DNA of 64,000 nucleotides from a bacterium. GTDB taxonomy: Bacteria; Joyebacterota; Joyebacteria; Joyebacterales; Joyebacteraceae. The stretch is from contig JALGZK010000014.1 in the NCBI GenBank assembly GCA_025774935.1, forward strand, positions 1-64,000, written 5' to 3'. Position 1 is the stretch's first letter. Every line of letters begins with the position of its first letter. Both the position numbers and the translations under genes were made by a program. The notes under the pieces are model-generated. The model saw nothing but the letters and a program-made list of their open reading frames with translations. It was not told where the DNA came from and ran no database searches. Shown piece by piece: positions 54,615 through 64,000 of this stretch.

Positions 54615-55943
54615 GTGGCGACACACCGCTTTCCCGAGGGGTTCGTCTGGGGCGTCGCGACGTCGGCCCAGCAGATCGAGGGCAGCCGGAACGCAGACGG
54701 TCGAGGGGACTCCGTCTGGGACTCCTACGCGCTCGAGGGACGCATCGAGGACGGGTCGAACCCGTTCAGGGCGTGCGACCACTACAACCGCTGGCAGGAC
54801 GACGTCGAGCTCATGTCGTGGCTCGGCGTCGGCGCCTACCGGTTCTCCACGTCATGGTCGAGGATCATGCCCGGAGGAACCGGTCCCCCGAACGCCGCCG
54901 GGCTCGACTTCTACGACGCCCTCGTCGACGGCCTCCTGGCGGCGGGAATCGAACCCTACATCACGCTGAACCACTGGGACATGCCGGCCGAGCTCCTGGA
55001 GCCTGGCGGCTGGGCCTCGCGCGAGACGGTCGGTGCGTTTGTCGAGTACGCCCGTGCGGTGAGCGAGCGGCTCGGCGACCGCGTGCGTCACTGGGCCACG
55101 CACAACGAGCCCTGGTGCGTGGCGACCCTCGGGTACGAGGAGGGGTGCCACGCTCCGGGACACACGGACCCCGCGGCCGCCTTGAGGGCCGCCCACCACC
55201 TGCTCCTCTCCCACGGGCTCTCGGTGGACGCCATCAGGGGAAACGCGAGGGACGCGAAATGCGCCGACGAGGACAGGGAGGCCGCGCGGCGCTTCGACGG
55301 GTTCTTCAACCGCTGGTACTTAGACCCAGTCTTCCGCGGCGAGTACCCGTTCGACGCGCTCGAGGACCGCGCGAGGAGAGGCCACCTCGAGAACGGCCGG
55401 ATGCCGTTCGTCGAGGACGGAGACATGGCGGCGATCGGGGTCCCCATCGACTTCCTGGGGGTGAACTACTACAGCCGCACGGCCGTGAAGGCGGGACCGG
55501 ACGGCGACCCGGTCGGGGCCCCGCTCGTCCCGAAGGAAGAGCTCACCGAGATGGGCTGGGAGATCTACCCCGAAGGCCTCACGGACATCCTGGTCCGGGT
55601 CACTGCGGACTACGGGCCGGAGGCGATCTTCGTCACCGAGAACGGGATCGCGCTGCCGGAGGAGTCCGACGAGGAGGGTCTCGCTGACCCGCGGCGCGTG
55701 TCGTTCCTGCGCGACCACCTCATCGCGGCGCACCGCGCCCTCGAGGCGGACGTGCCGCTCAAGGGCTACTTCCACTGGTCCCTCATGGACAACTTCGAGT
55801 GGGGACACGGATACACGAAGCGGTTCGGCCTCGTCAGGGTCGACTTCGGGACGTGCGAGCGCAGGCCGAAGGAGAGCGCCCGCTGGTACCGCGAGGCGAT
55901 CGCGGCGAACGCCGTCGACGACGCGAGCGGTGACGCGAGGTAG
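54615..55943 (+). CDS. GH1 family beta-glucosidase
   Basis: FPEGFVWGVATSAQQIEG, WATHNEPWC (acid/base NEP), FVTENG (nucleophile); GTG start at 54615. Confidence 0.95.
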   Translation: MATHRFPEGFVWGVATSAQQIEGSRNADGRGDSVWDSYALEGRIEDGSNPFRACDHYNRWQDDVELMSWLGVGAYRFSTSWSRIMPGGTGPPNAAGLDFYDALVDGLLAAGIEPYITLNHWDMPAELLEPGGWASRETVGAFVEYARAVSERLGDRVRHWATHNEPWCVATLGYEEGCHAPGHTDPAAALRAAHHLLLSHGLSVDAIRGNARDAKCADEDREAARRFDGFFNRWYLDPVFRGEYPFDALEDRARRGHLENGRMPFVEDGDMAAIGVPIDFLGVNYYSRTAVKAGPDGDPVGAPLVPKEELTEMGWEIYPEGLTDILVRVTADYGPEAIFVTENGIALPEESDEEGLADPRRVSFLRDHLIAAHRALEADVPLKGYFHWSLMDNFEWGHGYTKRFGLVRVDFGTCERRPKESARWYREAIAANAVDDASGDAR

Positions 55944-55959
55944 AAGAGAAAACCGGGAG

Positions 55960-58900
55960 ATGACAGCGATGCCCAGAAGAGAGAGCCAGCGCCGGACGGC
56001 CGTGTGCATGATCGTCCTGGCGGCCGCGACGCTCCTGGCCGTGGCCTCCACGACGGTGGCGGCCGAACCGGACGTGCGCGTCGTCGCCGACCAGAGCGGC
56101 CAGAAGCTCCAGGTCGACGGCGAGGACTACCTGGTCTTCGGCATGAACTGGGGCTACATGCCGATCGGTGAGAACTACCTGTACGACCTGTGGAGCCAGC
56201 CGGAAGATGTCATCCTGACGGCCCTCTCCCGCGAGATGCCGCTCCTTCAGGACATGGGCGTCAACTCGATCAGGCAGTACGTGGGCATCCCTCCCCGATG
56301 GGTGCAGCACATCTACGAGGAGTACGGCATCACGACGATGCTGAACCACACGGTCGGGCGCTACGGCTACACGATCGACGGCGCCTGGGTCCCCTCGGTC
56401 GACTACTCGGATCCCCAGTTCCGCGAGCTCGTGACGGAGGAGATCGTCGACTGGGTCGAGCAGTACCGCGACACGCCGGGCGTCCTCCTCTGGCTCCTCG
56501 GCAACGAGAACAACTACGGGCTCCACTGGAGCTCGTTCGAGATCGAGGCCCTGCCCGAGGGTGAGCGCGACGAGGCGCGCGCCCGCTACCTCTACACGCT
56601 CTACTCGGACATCACCGACGAGATCAAGCGCGTCGATCCGGAGAAGCTCGTCGCCATCGCGAACGGCGACATCCAGTACATCGATCTCATCGCCGAGGAG
56701 TGCGGCAACCTCGACATCCTGGGCACCAACGTCTACCGCGGCATCTCGGTTCGCGACCTCTACCAGGAGGTGAGCGACAAGCTCGGACTGCCGGTCGTCT
56801 TCACCGAGTTCGGCGCCGACGCGTACAACGCCAGGGAGATGCGCGAGGACCAGCTGATGCAGGCGAAGTATCACATCGGCCAGTGGCAGGAGATCTACGA
56901 GCAGTCCTACGGCAAGGGACGCGTGGGGAACGCCATCGGCGGCTACATCTTCCAGTGGAGCGACGGGTGGTGGAAGTTCGGGCAGGAGAGCCGGCTCGAC
57001 ATCCACGACACCAACGCCTCGTGGCCCAACGGCGGCTACATCGAGGACTACGTCGAGGGCGAGAACAACATGAACGAGGAGTGGTGGGGCATCACGGCGA
57101 AGGGGCCGCCCGACCACAGGAGCCTCTACGAGGTCTACCCGAGGGCGGCCTACTATGCCCTCAGGCGCGCGTTCAAGCTCGACCCCTACGCGCCCACGAC
57201 CGACCTCGAGACCATCCGGGAGCACTTCGGGGGGATCCAACCGGCCGCAGCAGAACTCGAAGCCCGCGCAGACAGGGCGGCGCTCGGAGGAGGATCGACC
57301 GAACGCGTGCGTGTCTCGGGACTGAGACTCGAGTTCGAGACGTACAGCACTGGCGGCTCGAACATCACGACCCCGACGGCCAGGGACGCGTACGAGCAGG
57401 GGGACGTCGACAGCTATCCCGCTTACCTCGGCTTCGATCACCAGGAGTCGTTCTTCGTCGACTTCGAGGTGAAGCCCGTGGAGAGTCTGACGGCAGGGCT
57501 CTCGGTCAACATCCTCGGGAACGTCGCGGTGAACCCGATCGACGAGATCTTCTACGAGAACCGCGGGCGCCCGCAGACCTACCTCGACGAGGACGAGAAC
57601 GAGGTCCTCGTGGAGGACGCGGAGCGCGTCGCCGTCTATCAGGCCGCGGTCTCCTGGGACGACAAGTGGTTCCTGATGGACGGCTTCTACCGCACCGGCC
57701 ACCTGCACTGGATGTACGAGGGGGACTTCTTCGGGCTCTACCAGGACGCCTATTACGGCGAGAACATCGACATCTACAACGGCAAGGCGCCAGCGGGATT
57801 CGAGGTCGCGATGAAGCGGCAGCTCGACGGCCTCAAGGTCGCGTTCGGTCCGCAGCTCTGGTGGGGAGCCAACCCTGCGGTGTTCCTGAAGTACCAGCGG
57901 AGCTTCGAGGGAGTCGGCGCCACCGTCGTCTACCACGAGGACGTCGGCCAGCAGACCTCCGCCAACACGTCGATCGCGGTCCCGATACCCGAGAACCGGC
58001 GGCTCTCGCTGCAGTTCGAGACGCAGCGCGGGCCCTGGGGGGTCGAGGTCGGCGGCCTCTGGGCGGGAAGCCAGAGGGTCGGCGACGAGTTCCAGGTGGC
58101 CGTCGAGACCTCGGACGGGTACGACATCTTCGAGGACGAGATCATCGACGGGGACTGCTTCGGCGTGAAGGGGAAGGTCACCTACGAGAAGGGACGGTGG
58201 CACTGGTACGCGCAGGCAGCGAGGATGGGGCTCGTCGCCGACGCGGGGCCGACGCCGACGATCACCTATACGGGCTGGAGCCTCAAGGACTCGGGCTCCG
58301 GGAACCAGACGAACTTCCTGACCGGCGTCGCGATCAACGTGGGGAACTTCCAGATCAGCCCGAACTTCCTCTGGCAGGAGCCGATCATCGGCCCGATTCC
58401 GTACGGCGTACCGCCGCCCGGAAGACCGCGTAACGTGAGCACCCGCGGCGACCCGTTCGCGGTGCGCTCGAACCGGGAGACCATCGGCGGCGAGATCATG
58501 ATCACCTACGACCCCGCGCCGGCGACCTGGCTCTGGCAGTGGGACAACGACGTGCGGGAGAACGCGCCGCTGGCGGCGAGCCTGGGGTTCGTGTTCCGGC
58601 ACATGCCCACGACGCAGGACGTCGCCAACTACATCGAGGGGGACGGCAGCACGGTCGGGACGTTCGCCGCGGCTCCCCCGCCCTCGGACCTCTGGGAGGT
58701 CAACGCGCGTCTGGTGTCAAGGCTCGGACCCGACAGCAGACTGGTCTCGCGGTGCTACTTCGGGAGGTTTCAGCCCAGCGGATGGGATCCCGAGGGCGAG
58801 AACACCACCCTCAACAGGACGATCGAGCGGTTCGGCCTCGACGCCCGCCTGACGCAGGGCCGCGTCGCGCTCGAGGGCTTCGCCAAGTTCAACGACTGGG

Positions 58901-59133
58901 GCCCGTACGACTACCACCGCGATTTCAACCTGACCTTCCCGGTCCAGCTCATGGGCGACCTCTCCTACTCGCTCGGCTCGCCGCGCTGGTTCGGCTTCGC
59001 CCAGACGCGCGTCGGAGTGCGCTACACGTGGCGTTCGCTCGACGACAACTCGAACCGCTACGACGCGGAGAACGCCGACGGGCGGGCGGGCTCGGAGTGG
59101 GAGCTCAGGACGTACGTGCACGTGGCGCTCTAG
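55960..59133 (+). CDS. GH2/GH5-clan TIM-barrel glycosidase domain fused to C-terminal predicted outer-membrane beta-barrel
   Basis: VDGEDYLVFGMNWGY, LLGNENN, VVFTEFGADAY catalytic-type motifs; C-terminal half has alternating strands and ends RTYVHVAL; signal peptide. Confidence 0.72.
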   Translation: MTAMPRRESQRRTAVCMIVLAAATLLAVASTTVAAEPDVRVVADQSGQKLQVDGEDYLVFGMNWGYMPIGENYLYDLWSQPEDVILTALSREMPLLQDMGVNSIRQYVGIPPRWVQHIYEEYGITTMLNHTVGRYGYTIDGAWVPSVDYSDPQFRELVTEEIVDWVEQYRDTPGVLLWLLGNENNYGLHWSSFEIEALPEGERDEARARYLYTLYSDITDEIKRVDPEKLVAIANGDIQYIDLIAEECGNLDILGTNVYRGISVRDLYQEVSDKLGLPVVFTEFGADAYNAREMREDQLMQAKYHIGQWQEIYEQSYGKGRVGNAIGGYIFQWSDGWWKFGQESRLDIHDTNASWPNGGYIEDYVEGENNMNEEWWGITAKGPPDHRSLYEVYPRAAYYALRRAFKLDPYAPTTDLETIREHFGGIQPAAAELEARADRAALGGGSTERVRVSGLRLEFETYSTGGSNITTPTARDAYEQGDVDSYPAYLGFDHQESFFVDFEVKPVESLTAGLSVNILGNVAVNPIDEIFYENRGRPQTYLDEDENEVLVEDAERVAVYQAAVSWDDKWFLMDGFYRTGHLHWMYEGDFFGLYQDAYYGENIDIYNGKAPAGFEVAMKRQLDGLKVAFGPQLWWGANPAVFLKYQRSFEGVGATVVYHEDVGQQTSANTSIAVPIPENRRLSLQFETQRGPWGVEVGGLWAGSQRVGDEFQVAVETSDGYDIFEDEIIDGDCFGVKGKVTYEKGRWHWYAQAARMGLVADAGPTPTITYTGWSLKDSGSGNQTNFLTGVAINVGNFQISPNFLWQEPIIGPIPYGVPPPGRPRNVSTRGDPFAVRSNRETIGGEIMITYDPAPATWLWQWDNDVRENAPLAASLGFVFRHMPTTQDVANYIEGDGSTVGTFAAAPPPSDLWEVNARLVSRLGPDSRLVSRCYFGRFQPSGWDPEGENTTLNRTIERFGLDARLTQGRVALEGFAKFNDWGPYDYHRDFNLTFPVQLMGDLSYSLGSPRWFGFAQTRVGVRYTWRSLDDNSNRYDAENADGRAGSEWELRTYVHVAL

Positions 59134-60211
59134 TACCGTCCGCGGGATGAGGCGGCGCGCCGGAGGGCGGCGCAGCTGATTCGCCGGCGGGTGCCTCGCC
59201 AGCAGCTACTTCGTCAGCAGCTAAGCCCGAGGGCGGGGACCTGAGGCTCGCGGGCTGGCCCGCGATGCTCACGGGCTCGGGCCCGCCCGGCTTCACGGAC
59301 GGGAACGCGCGCAGGAGCCCCTGCGTGTAGGGATGGCGCGGAGCCTGCCGGAGTTCCTGTGCGGGCGCGACCTCGGCCAGCCTGGCCGCGTAGAAGACTG
59401 CGACGCGGTCGGAGATCTGGAGCATGCGCGCGAGGTCGTGGGTGATGAAGATGACGGCGAACCCGAGCGCCGCCTGAAGCTCGCGGATGCGCTCGAGGAT
59501 CACCGTCTCCACGATGACATCGAGGGCCGTCGTCGGCTCGTCGAGAATGACGATGGACGGCCGCATCGCGAGCGCGAGCGCGATGCCGACGCGCTGCCGC
59601 ATCCCTCCCGAGAGCTGGTGGGCGAACGAGTCGAGCCGGTCCCTCGGGATCCCCACGAGATCCAGGAGCTTCCGTGCCCGCCCACGCGCCCACTCGGCCG
59701 AGGCGGCGTCGTGCGCGAGCAGGGTGTCCACGATCTGCTCCCCCACAGGGAGCGTCGGGCTCTCGGCAGGGCCCGCCCCGTGCGTCATGAGCGCCCCGGC
59801 GATCTGTTCCCCGCCTGGAGCGACGTGGCTCTCCATCGGTCCGCTGCCGTGCGCCAGCAGCGTGTCGACGATCTGCTCGCCGACCGAGATCACGGGGTTC
59901 AGGGCGTCCATCGCGCTCTGGAAGACCATCGAGATCTCCCGCCAGCGCATCTTCCTGAGCTCCTCGTCGTCCATCGCGAGGATGTCGCGCCCCTTGAAAA
60001 GGATCTCCCCGCCGGTGATGACCGCCGGCGGAGGGAGGATCCGCATGATCGCCTTCGCGAGCGTCGTCTTGCCGCTCCCCGACTCGCCGGCCACGCCGAG
60101 GATCTCGCCGGGCGCGACCGTGAGGTCGAGGTGGTCGATGGCGCGCACCGGCCCCTCGTCGGTCACGTAGTCGACGCACAGGTCGCGTATGTCGAGAAGG
60201 AGATCAGGCAT
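59105..60211 (-). CDS. Opp/Dpp-type ABC transporter ATP-binding protein (OppD/DppD-like) with internal 23-aa tandem repeats
   Basis: LGVAGESGSGKTTLAKAI, QLSGGMRQRVGIALAL, VILDEPTTALDV. Confidence 0.92.
   Translation of the reverse strand: MPDLLLDIRDLCVDYVTDEGPVRAIDHLDLTVAPGEILGVAGESGSGKTTLAKAIMRILPPPAVITGGEILFKGRDILAMDDEELRKMRWREISMVFQSAMDALNPVISVGEQIVDTLLAHGSGPMESHVAPGGEQIAGALMTHGAGPAESPTLPVGEQIVDTLLAHDAASAEWARGRARKLLDLVGIPRDRLDSFAHQLSGGMRQRVGIALALAMRPSIVILDEPTTALDVIVETVILERIRELQAALGFAVIFITHDLARMLQISDRVAVFYAARLAEVAPAQELRQAPRHPYTQGLLRAFPSVKPGGPEPVSIAGQPASLRSPPSGLAADEVAAGEAPAGESAAPPSGAPPHPADGTRAPRARTS
59711..59890 (-). repeat. Tandem 69-nt (23-aa) repeat, three copies, within the OppD-like gene
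   Basis: GEQIVDTLLAHGSGPMESHVAPG / GEQIAGALMTHGAGPAESPTLPV / GEQIVDTLLAHDAASAEW. Confidence 0.9.
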
Positions 60212-61145
60212 TCTCTCTCACCACCGGAGTGGAGCGCCCGGGCGTGTGGCCGCGCCTCACGAGGAAGCTCCGCCACGCGCGCTCGAGCCTCAGGCGCGGG
60301 TTGGTGATCTCGTCGAACCCGGAGTTCAGCATCGTGAGGCCGAACCCGACCAGGGCAACGGCGATGCCGGTCGGCGCGAACGTCCACCACGCGCCCGTCA
60401 GGAGGGCCGAGTCGTTCTGCGCCCAGTAGAGGTTCGTTCCCCACGTGACGGCCGACACGTCGCCCAACCCCAGGAACTCGAGCCCGACCTGCGCGCCGAT
60501 CGCGTAGACAGTCCCGCCGATCACCTGGGAGACGAGGAGGGACGTCATGTTGGGCAGTATCTCGCTCGTGATGATCCGCCAGTTCGACTCGCCGGCCACG
60601 ACGGCCGCGGCGACGAAGTCGCGGTTCCGGTGCGCGAGGGTCTGGGCCCTGAGGACCCGGGCGTTCCACGCCCACCCCGCAATCACGAGCACGAACGCGA
60701 GCGTCAGGGGACCCGACGGAAGGTAGGCAGCGATGACGATGGCGAGCGGCAACCCCGGGATGACGAGAAAGACGTTGAAGAGGAGCGAGAGGAACGCGTC
60801 AACGCGGCCGCCGAAGTAGCCCGCGGTGACGCCGATGAGTGCCCCCACGAACACGACGGTCAGGCCGACGCTCACGCCGATCAGGAGTGACGTTCTCGTG
60901 CCGACGACCAGCTGGGCGAGGACGTCCTGGCCCTGCCCCGTCGTGCCGAGCCAGTGCTCGGCGGAGGGCGGCTGCATCGGGATGCCGACGAGCTCGGTCG
61001 GGTCCCCGACGAGGAGCGGTCCGAACACAGCCAGGAGCACGAAGAACGCGATCACGCCGGCGCCGAACGCGGCGCGCTTGTCGTGCCTGACGGCGTCGAC
61101 CCACGCCGCGAGTCCCGTTCCTGCTGCCGCTCTCTTCCGGCTCAC
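60204..61145 (-). CDS. Opp/Dpp-type ABC transporter permease (OppC-like)
   Basis: HWLGTTGQGQDVLAQLVVGTRTSLLIGV; ALVGFGLTMLNSGFDEITNPRLR. Confidence 0.93.
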   Translation of the reverse strand: MSRKRAAAGTGLAAWVDAVRHDKRAAFGAGVIAFFVLLAVFGPLLVGDPTELVGIPMQPPSAEHWLGTTGQGQDVLAQLVVGTRTSLLIGVSVGLTVVFVGALIGVTAGYFGGRVDAFLSLLFNVFLVIPGLPLAIVIAAYLPSGPLTLAFVLVIAGWAWNARVLRAQTLAHRNRDFVAAAVVAGESNWRIITSEILPNMTSLLVSQVIGGTVYAIGAQVGLEFLGLGDVSAVTWGTNLYWAQNDSALLTGAWWTFAPTGIAVALVGFGLTMLNSGFDEITNPRLRLERAWRSFLVRRGHTPGRSTPVVRENA

Positions 61146-61158
61146 CGTCCATCCCCCC

Positions 61159-62142
61159 TCACGACACCGAGTCCCTGATGCGCGGGTCGAGCCACATCGA
61201 CAGGATGTCGACGATGAAGTTCGCCCCCAGGACCGCCAGCGTGATCACCAGGAAGATGCCCTGCATGAGCGGGTAGTCCTGGCTTCTCACCGCCTGGACG
61301 AGGATGTAGCCCTGGCCTGGATAGGAGAACACGATCTCCGTGAGGAGCGACCCGCCCAGCACGAACCCGAGCGCCATGCCGAAACCGGTCACGCTAGGGA
61401 GAAGGGCGTTCCTCGCGGCGTACCTCATGGCGACCTTCCGCGGGGAGAGCCCCTTGGCCCGGGCGAGGTTCACGTAGTCCCTCCCGAGCACCGACACCAT
61501 CGTGTTCCGCATGGTCAGGAGCCAGCCCCCGAGGGTGGCGATCACGACGGTCCCGACCGGGAGCACGGCGTGCCTCGCCACGTCGGCTATGAAGGCCACG
61601 TTGAATCCCGGCGTCACGTAGTCGCTGTACGCGTGGCCGAGCGGGAACCAGCCCAGCCTGAACCCGAAGACGTAGAGCGCGACCATCGCGAGCCAGAAGT
61701 ACGGGAACGACCCGATGAGCGCCGCCGCCGGAGGCACGAAGGTGTCGACGCGGCCGAACCGCCACCACGCCGCGGCGACACCGAGGAGCGTGCCGATGGT
61801 GAAGCTCACGATGAGCGACGTCCCCGCGAGGAAGATGGTCCACACGAGCCCCTGCCCGATCACCTCGAGCACGGGCGCCGGGAAGTACGCGACCGAGATC
61901 CCGAGGTCGCCCTTGAGCACGTGTCCCAGGTATGTCCCGTACTGCACGATGAGCGGCGCGTCGGTCAGGCCGAACGTCTCCCGGAGCGCGTCCAGCGCCT
62001 CCGGCCCGAGCATGCCCCGGAACCTGGCGAAGAGCGCCGTCGCCGGGTCGCCCGGCATCAGGCGCGGGAGAAAGAAGTTCAACGTGACCGCGACCCACGC
62101 CGCGAGCAGGTAGAACCCCAGTCTCTTGAGGAGGTATCGCAC
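61159..62142 (-). CDS. Opp/Dpp-type ABC transporter permease (OppB-like)
   Basis: KRLGFYLLAAWVAVTLNFFLPRLMPGDP; YVNLARAKGLSPRKVAMRYAARNALLP. Confidence 0.93.
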   Translation of the reverse strand: MRYLLKRLGFYLLAAWVAVTLNFFLPRLMPGDPATALFARFRGMLGPEALDALRETFGLTDAPLIVQYGTYLGHVLKGDLGISVAYFPAPVLEVIGQGLVWTIFLAGTSLIVSFTIGTLLGVAAAWWRFGRVDTFVPPAAALIGSFPYFWLAMVALYVFGFRLGWFPLGHAYSDYVTPGFNVAFIADVARHAVLPVGTVVIATLGGWLLTMRNTMVSVLGRDYVNLARAKGLSPRKVAMRYAARNALLPSVTGFGMALGFVLGGSLLTEIVFSYPGQGYILVQAVRSQDYPLMQGIFLVITLAVLGANFIVDILSMWLDPRIRDSVS

Positions 62143-62154
62143 GGTCCTCTCCTG

Positions 62155-62874
62155 CTACTCAGACCACTCGTACTCCTGCGCGAAGAACCGCTTCCCGTTC
62201 GGCCCGAAGTCCGGGAGGAGCGCCGGGACGAGCGCGCCCGGGACCACCGTCGTGACGTCGTGGTCGGCGTTCGGGCCGCCCATGTCGGTCCTGAGCCACC
62301 CCGGATCGAGCGTGCTCACGAGGACGTTCGTTCCGCTGAGCCCGGCCGCGAGGTCCTGCGTGTACTTGTCGACGGCGGCCTTGCTGACGCTGTACGGCGC
62401 GAGGCTCGGCAGGTCCCTGATGCCGGAGCTCACGTTGATGATGCGCCCGTAGCCCTTGCTCAGCATCCCCGGCGCGAACGCGTTCGTGAGCGCGACGAGC
62501 GCGTGGACGTTCACGTCGAACGCCTCCTGCCACGTCCTCCGTTCGATCTCCCAGACGGACTGCCACGTGTTCTGCACGGCCGCGTTGTTATAGAGGATGT
62601 CGACGTGGCCGGGGTGTCTCGTCACGCCCTCGACGACCGCGCGCACGCCCGCCGCCGTGCCGAGGTCGCCCGCCACGACCGTGGTCTCGACGTCATACTC
62701 CGAGAGGAGCTCGAGCGTTCGCCTCGCGTTCTCGCGCTTCCTCGCGTGGAGCACCACGTTGCAGTCGAACTCAGCGAGGCCTTGGGCGATCTCTCGACCG
62801 ATGCCGCGGCTCGAGCCCGTCACCAGCGCCCATCTGCCCGCGAGCGACGTCGCGCTCTTCCTGCCCATCCACAT
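62155..62874 (-). CDS. Short-chain dehydrogenase/reductase
   Basis: ALVTGSSRGIGREIAQGLA, NNAAV, INVSSGIRDLPSLAPYSVSKAAVD (S...YxxxK). Confidence 0.92.
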   Translation of the reverse strand: MWMGRKSATSLAGRWALVTGSSRGIGREIAQGLAEFDCNVVLHARKRENARRTLELLSEYDVETTVVAGDLGTAAGVRAVVEGVTRHPGHVDILYNNAAVQNTWQSVWEIERRTWQEAFDVNVHALVALTNAFAPGMLSKGYGRIINVSSGIRDLPSLAPYSVSKAAVDKYTQDLAAGLSGTNVLVSTLDPGWLRTDMGGPNADHDVTTVVPGALVPALLPDFGPNGKRFFAQEYEWSE

Positions 62875-62931
62875 CCTCCGTGCGTCCCACCCGTCCGCGG
62901 CGCCACGTGCGCGGCGCCCCGTCCGCCCCGG

Positions 62932-64000
62932 CTACCGCGCCTCGGTCACGCCCCGGGGTCTGAGCGTCGTGAGCACGAGCAGGACCTCTCCCCGATCGAA
63001 CTTGTTCGGCGAGGGATCCGCGTACGGGTTCTCGGCCGTCGGGAACCCCTCGAACCGTCCCGTGTTGAACTCGGCCCACGAGGGGTTCGGATAGAGCGGG
63101 ATCGCCGGGGCCTCCGCCACGAAGATCCGCTGGAGCCGGGCGGCGAGCCACCGCTGTGCCTCCGGATCCGGCTCGCCCTCGAAAGCCGTGAGGACGCTGT
63201 CGGCCGCGGCGCTCCCGAAGCGGTGCCAGTTCCCCGGCGCGATCTCGCCTACGGGCTCGACCGTCTCCGAGGCCATGAGCCACCGGTAGAACGTGTAAGG
63301 CGTCGGTCCCTCGTAGGACCAGCCGAGACTCAGATCGAAGTCGCCCTCCTGGACGCGCTGGAACCACGCCCCGAAGTCGTAGGTGCGTACGGACGCCCTC
63401 ACGCCTATGTCTGCGAACCCGCGCGAGATGACCTGCGCGGCCCTCACCCAGTCGGACCATCCGGAGACCGTCAGGATCTCGAACGTCAGCGGTTCGCCAT
63501 TCGCGTCGACGCGGAACCCCTCGTCGCCCCAGTCGTAGCCCGCCTCGTCGAGAAGCGCGTTCGCCCGCTGGACATCATAGCCCACCCAGTCCCCCGCGGC
63601 GAGGGCCTCCGGGTCCTTCCACGACAGGAACGCGTCGGAGAGCGCGGTCGCGTCGGCCGGTCGGGAGTACCGGTAGAGAGCGACGTCGATCAGAAGCTCG
63701 CGGTCGACCGCGAGGCTGAACGCCTTCCGGGCCCTCACGTCATCGAACGGCGCGCGTGTCGTGTTGGCGTACAGGAAGATGGTGCTGCCCGTCAGCGGAA
63801 ACCAGTACTCGTGCGTCTCGGGCGAGCGCGCGACGAAGACACGGTCGATCGCGGGCACGAAGTTCCCGGCCCAGTCCACCTCATCGAACACGAGCGCCAG
63901 GTTCGCGCGGTCGTTCGACGGGAGCGCCGGGAAGCGGAGCGCCTCGACAGCAGGTCTCCCCTCCTGCCAGTAGTGGGGGTTCCGGCCGAGCTCGTACACC
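62932..64000 (-). CDS. Extracellular solute-binding protein family 5, 5'-truncated by window edge
   Basis: ARKAFSLAVDRELLIDVALY, NALLDEAGYDWGDEGFRVDANGEPLTFEIL, Opp operon context; track start Met is probably internal. Confidence 0.88.
   Translation of the reverse strand, partial: VYELGRNPHYWQEGRPAVEALRFPALPSNDRANLALVFDEVDWAGNFVPAIDRVFVARSPETHEYWFPLTGSTIFLYANTTRAPFDDVRARKAFSLAVDRELLIDVALYRYSRPADATALSDAFLSWKDPEALAAGDWVGYDVQRANALLDEAGYDWGDEGFRVDANGEPLTFEILTVSGWSDWVRAAQVISRGFADIGVRASVRTYDFGAWFQRVQEGDFDLSLGWSYEGPTPYTFYRWLMASETVEPVGEIAPGNWHRFGSAAADSVLTAFEGEPDPEAQRWLAARLQRIFVAEAPAIPLYPNPSWAEFNTGRFEGFPTAENPYADPSPNKFDRGEVLLVLTTLRPRGVTEAR

Noticed and set aside
55834-58602. 922-aa minus ORF
   Set aside because: Antisense to the glycosidase/barrel gene
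1-64000. tRNA, rRNA, CRISPR arrays, transposases, prophage genes
   Set aside because: Looked for on both strands by motif; none recognised

Overview
High-GC bacterial chromosomal window, about 64 kb. Several secreted proteins carry FlgD-like 'NxPNPFNPxT...SGVYFYRL...KMVLxK' C-termini, which suggests an Eisenbacteria/Krumholzibacteria-like lineage (inference). I found no tRNA, rRNA, CRISPR array or transposon. Main content: (i) a minus-strand operon with two large alkaline-phosphatase-superfamily proteins, a small RHH-like protein, a three-TM membrane protein and a PHP phosphoesterase; (ii) a HypD-like glycyl radical enzyme with its activase, apparently transcribed leaderless; (iii) a SatD-like regulator with a small membrane protein and a heterodimeric ABC exporter; (iv) a single 2.7-kb ORF fusing an M50-like membrane metalloprotease domain to an enolase whose two domains are in circularly permuted order (the most unusual protein here); (v) an octaheme HAO-like cytochrome and a DksA-finger/SpoIIE phosphatase; (vi) an ABC permease/M1 peptidase fusion; (vii) large secreted repeat proteins and a duplicated beta-propeller gene with conserved promoter, leader and terminator; (viii) at 46.5-64 kb, a probable beta-glucan/oligosaccharide utilisation locus (GH16-like, GH94-like, GH1, a TIM-barrel glycosidase fused to a predicted outer-membrane barrel, and a split Opp-type transporter). 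In (viii), two promoters share the same palindrome GTTCG(G/A)NAACCGAAC at identical spacing from the -10. All family calls are from reading translations by eye; no searches were run.
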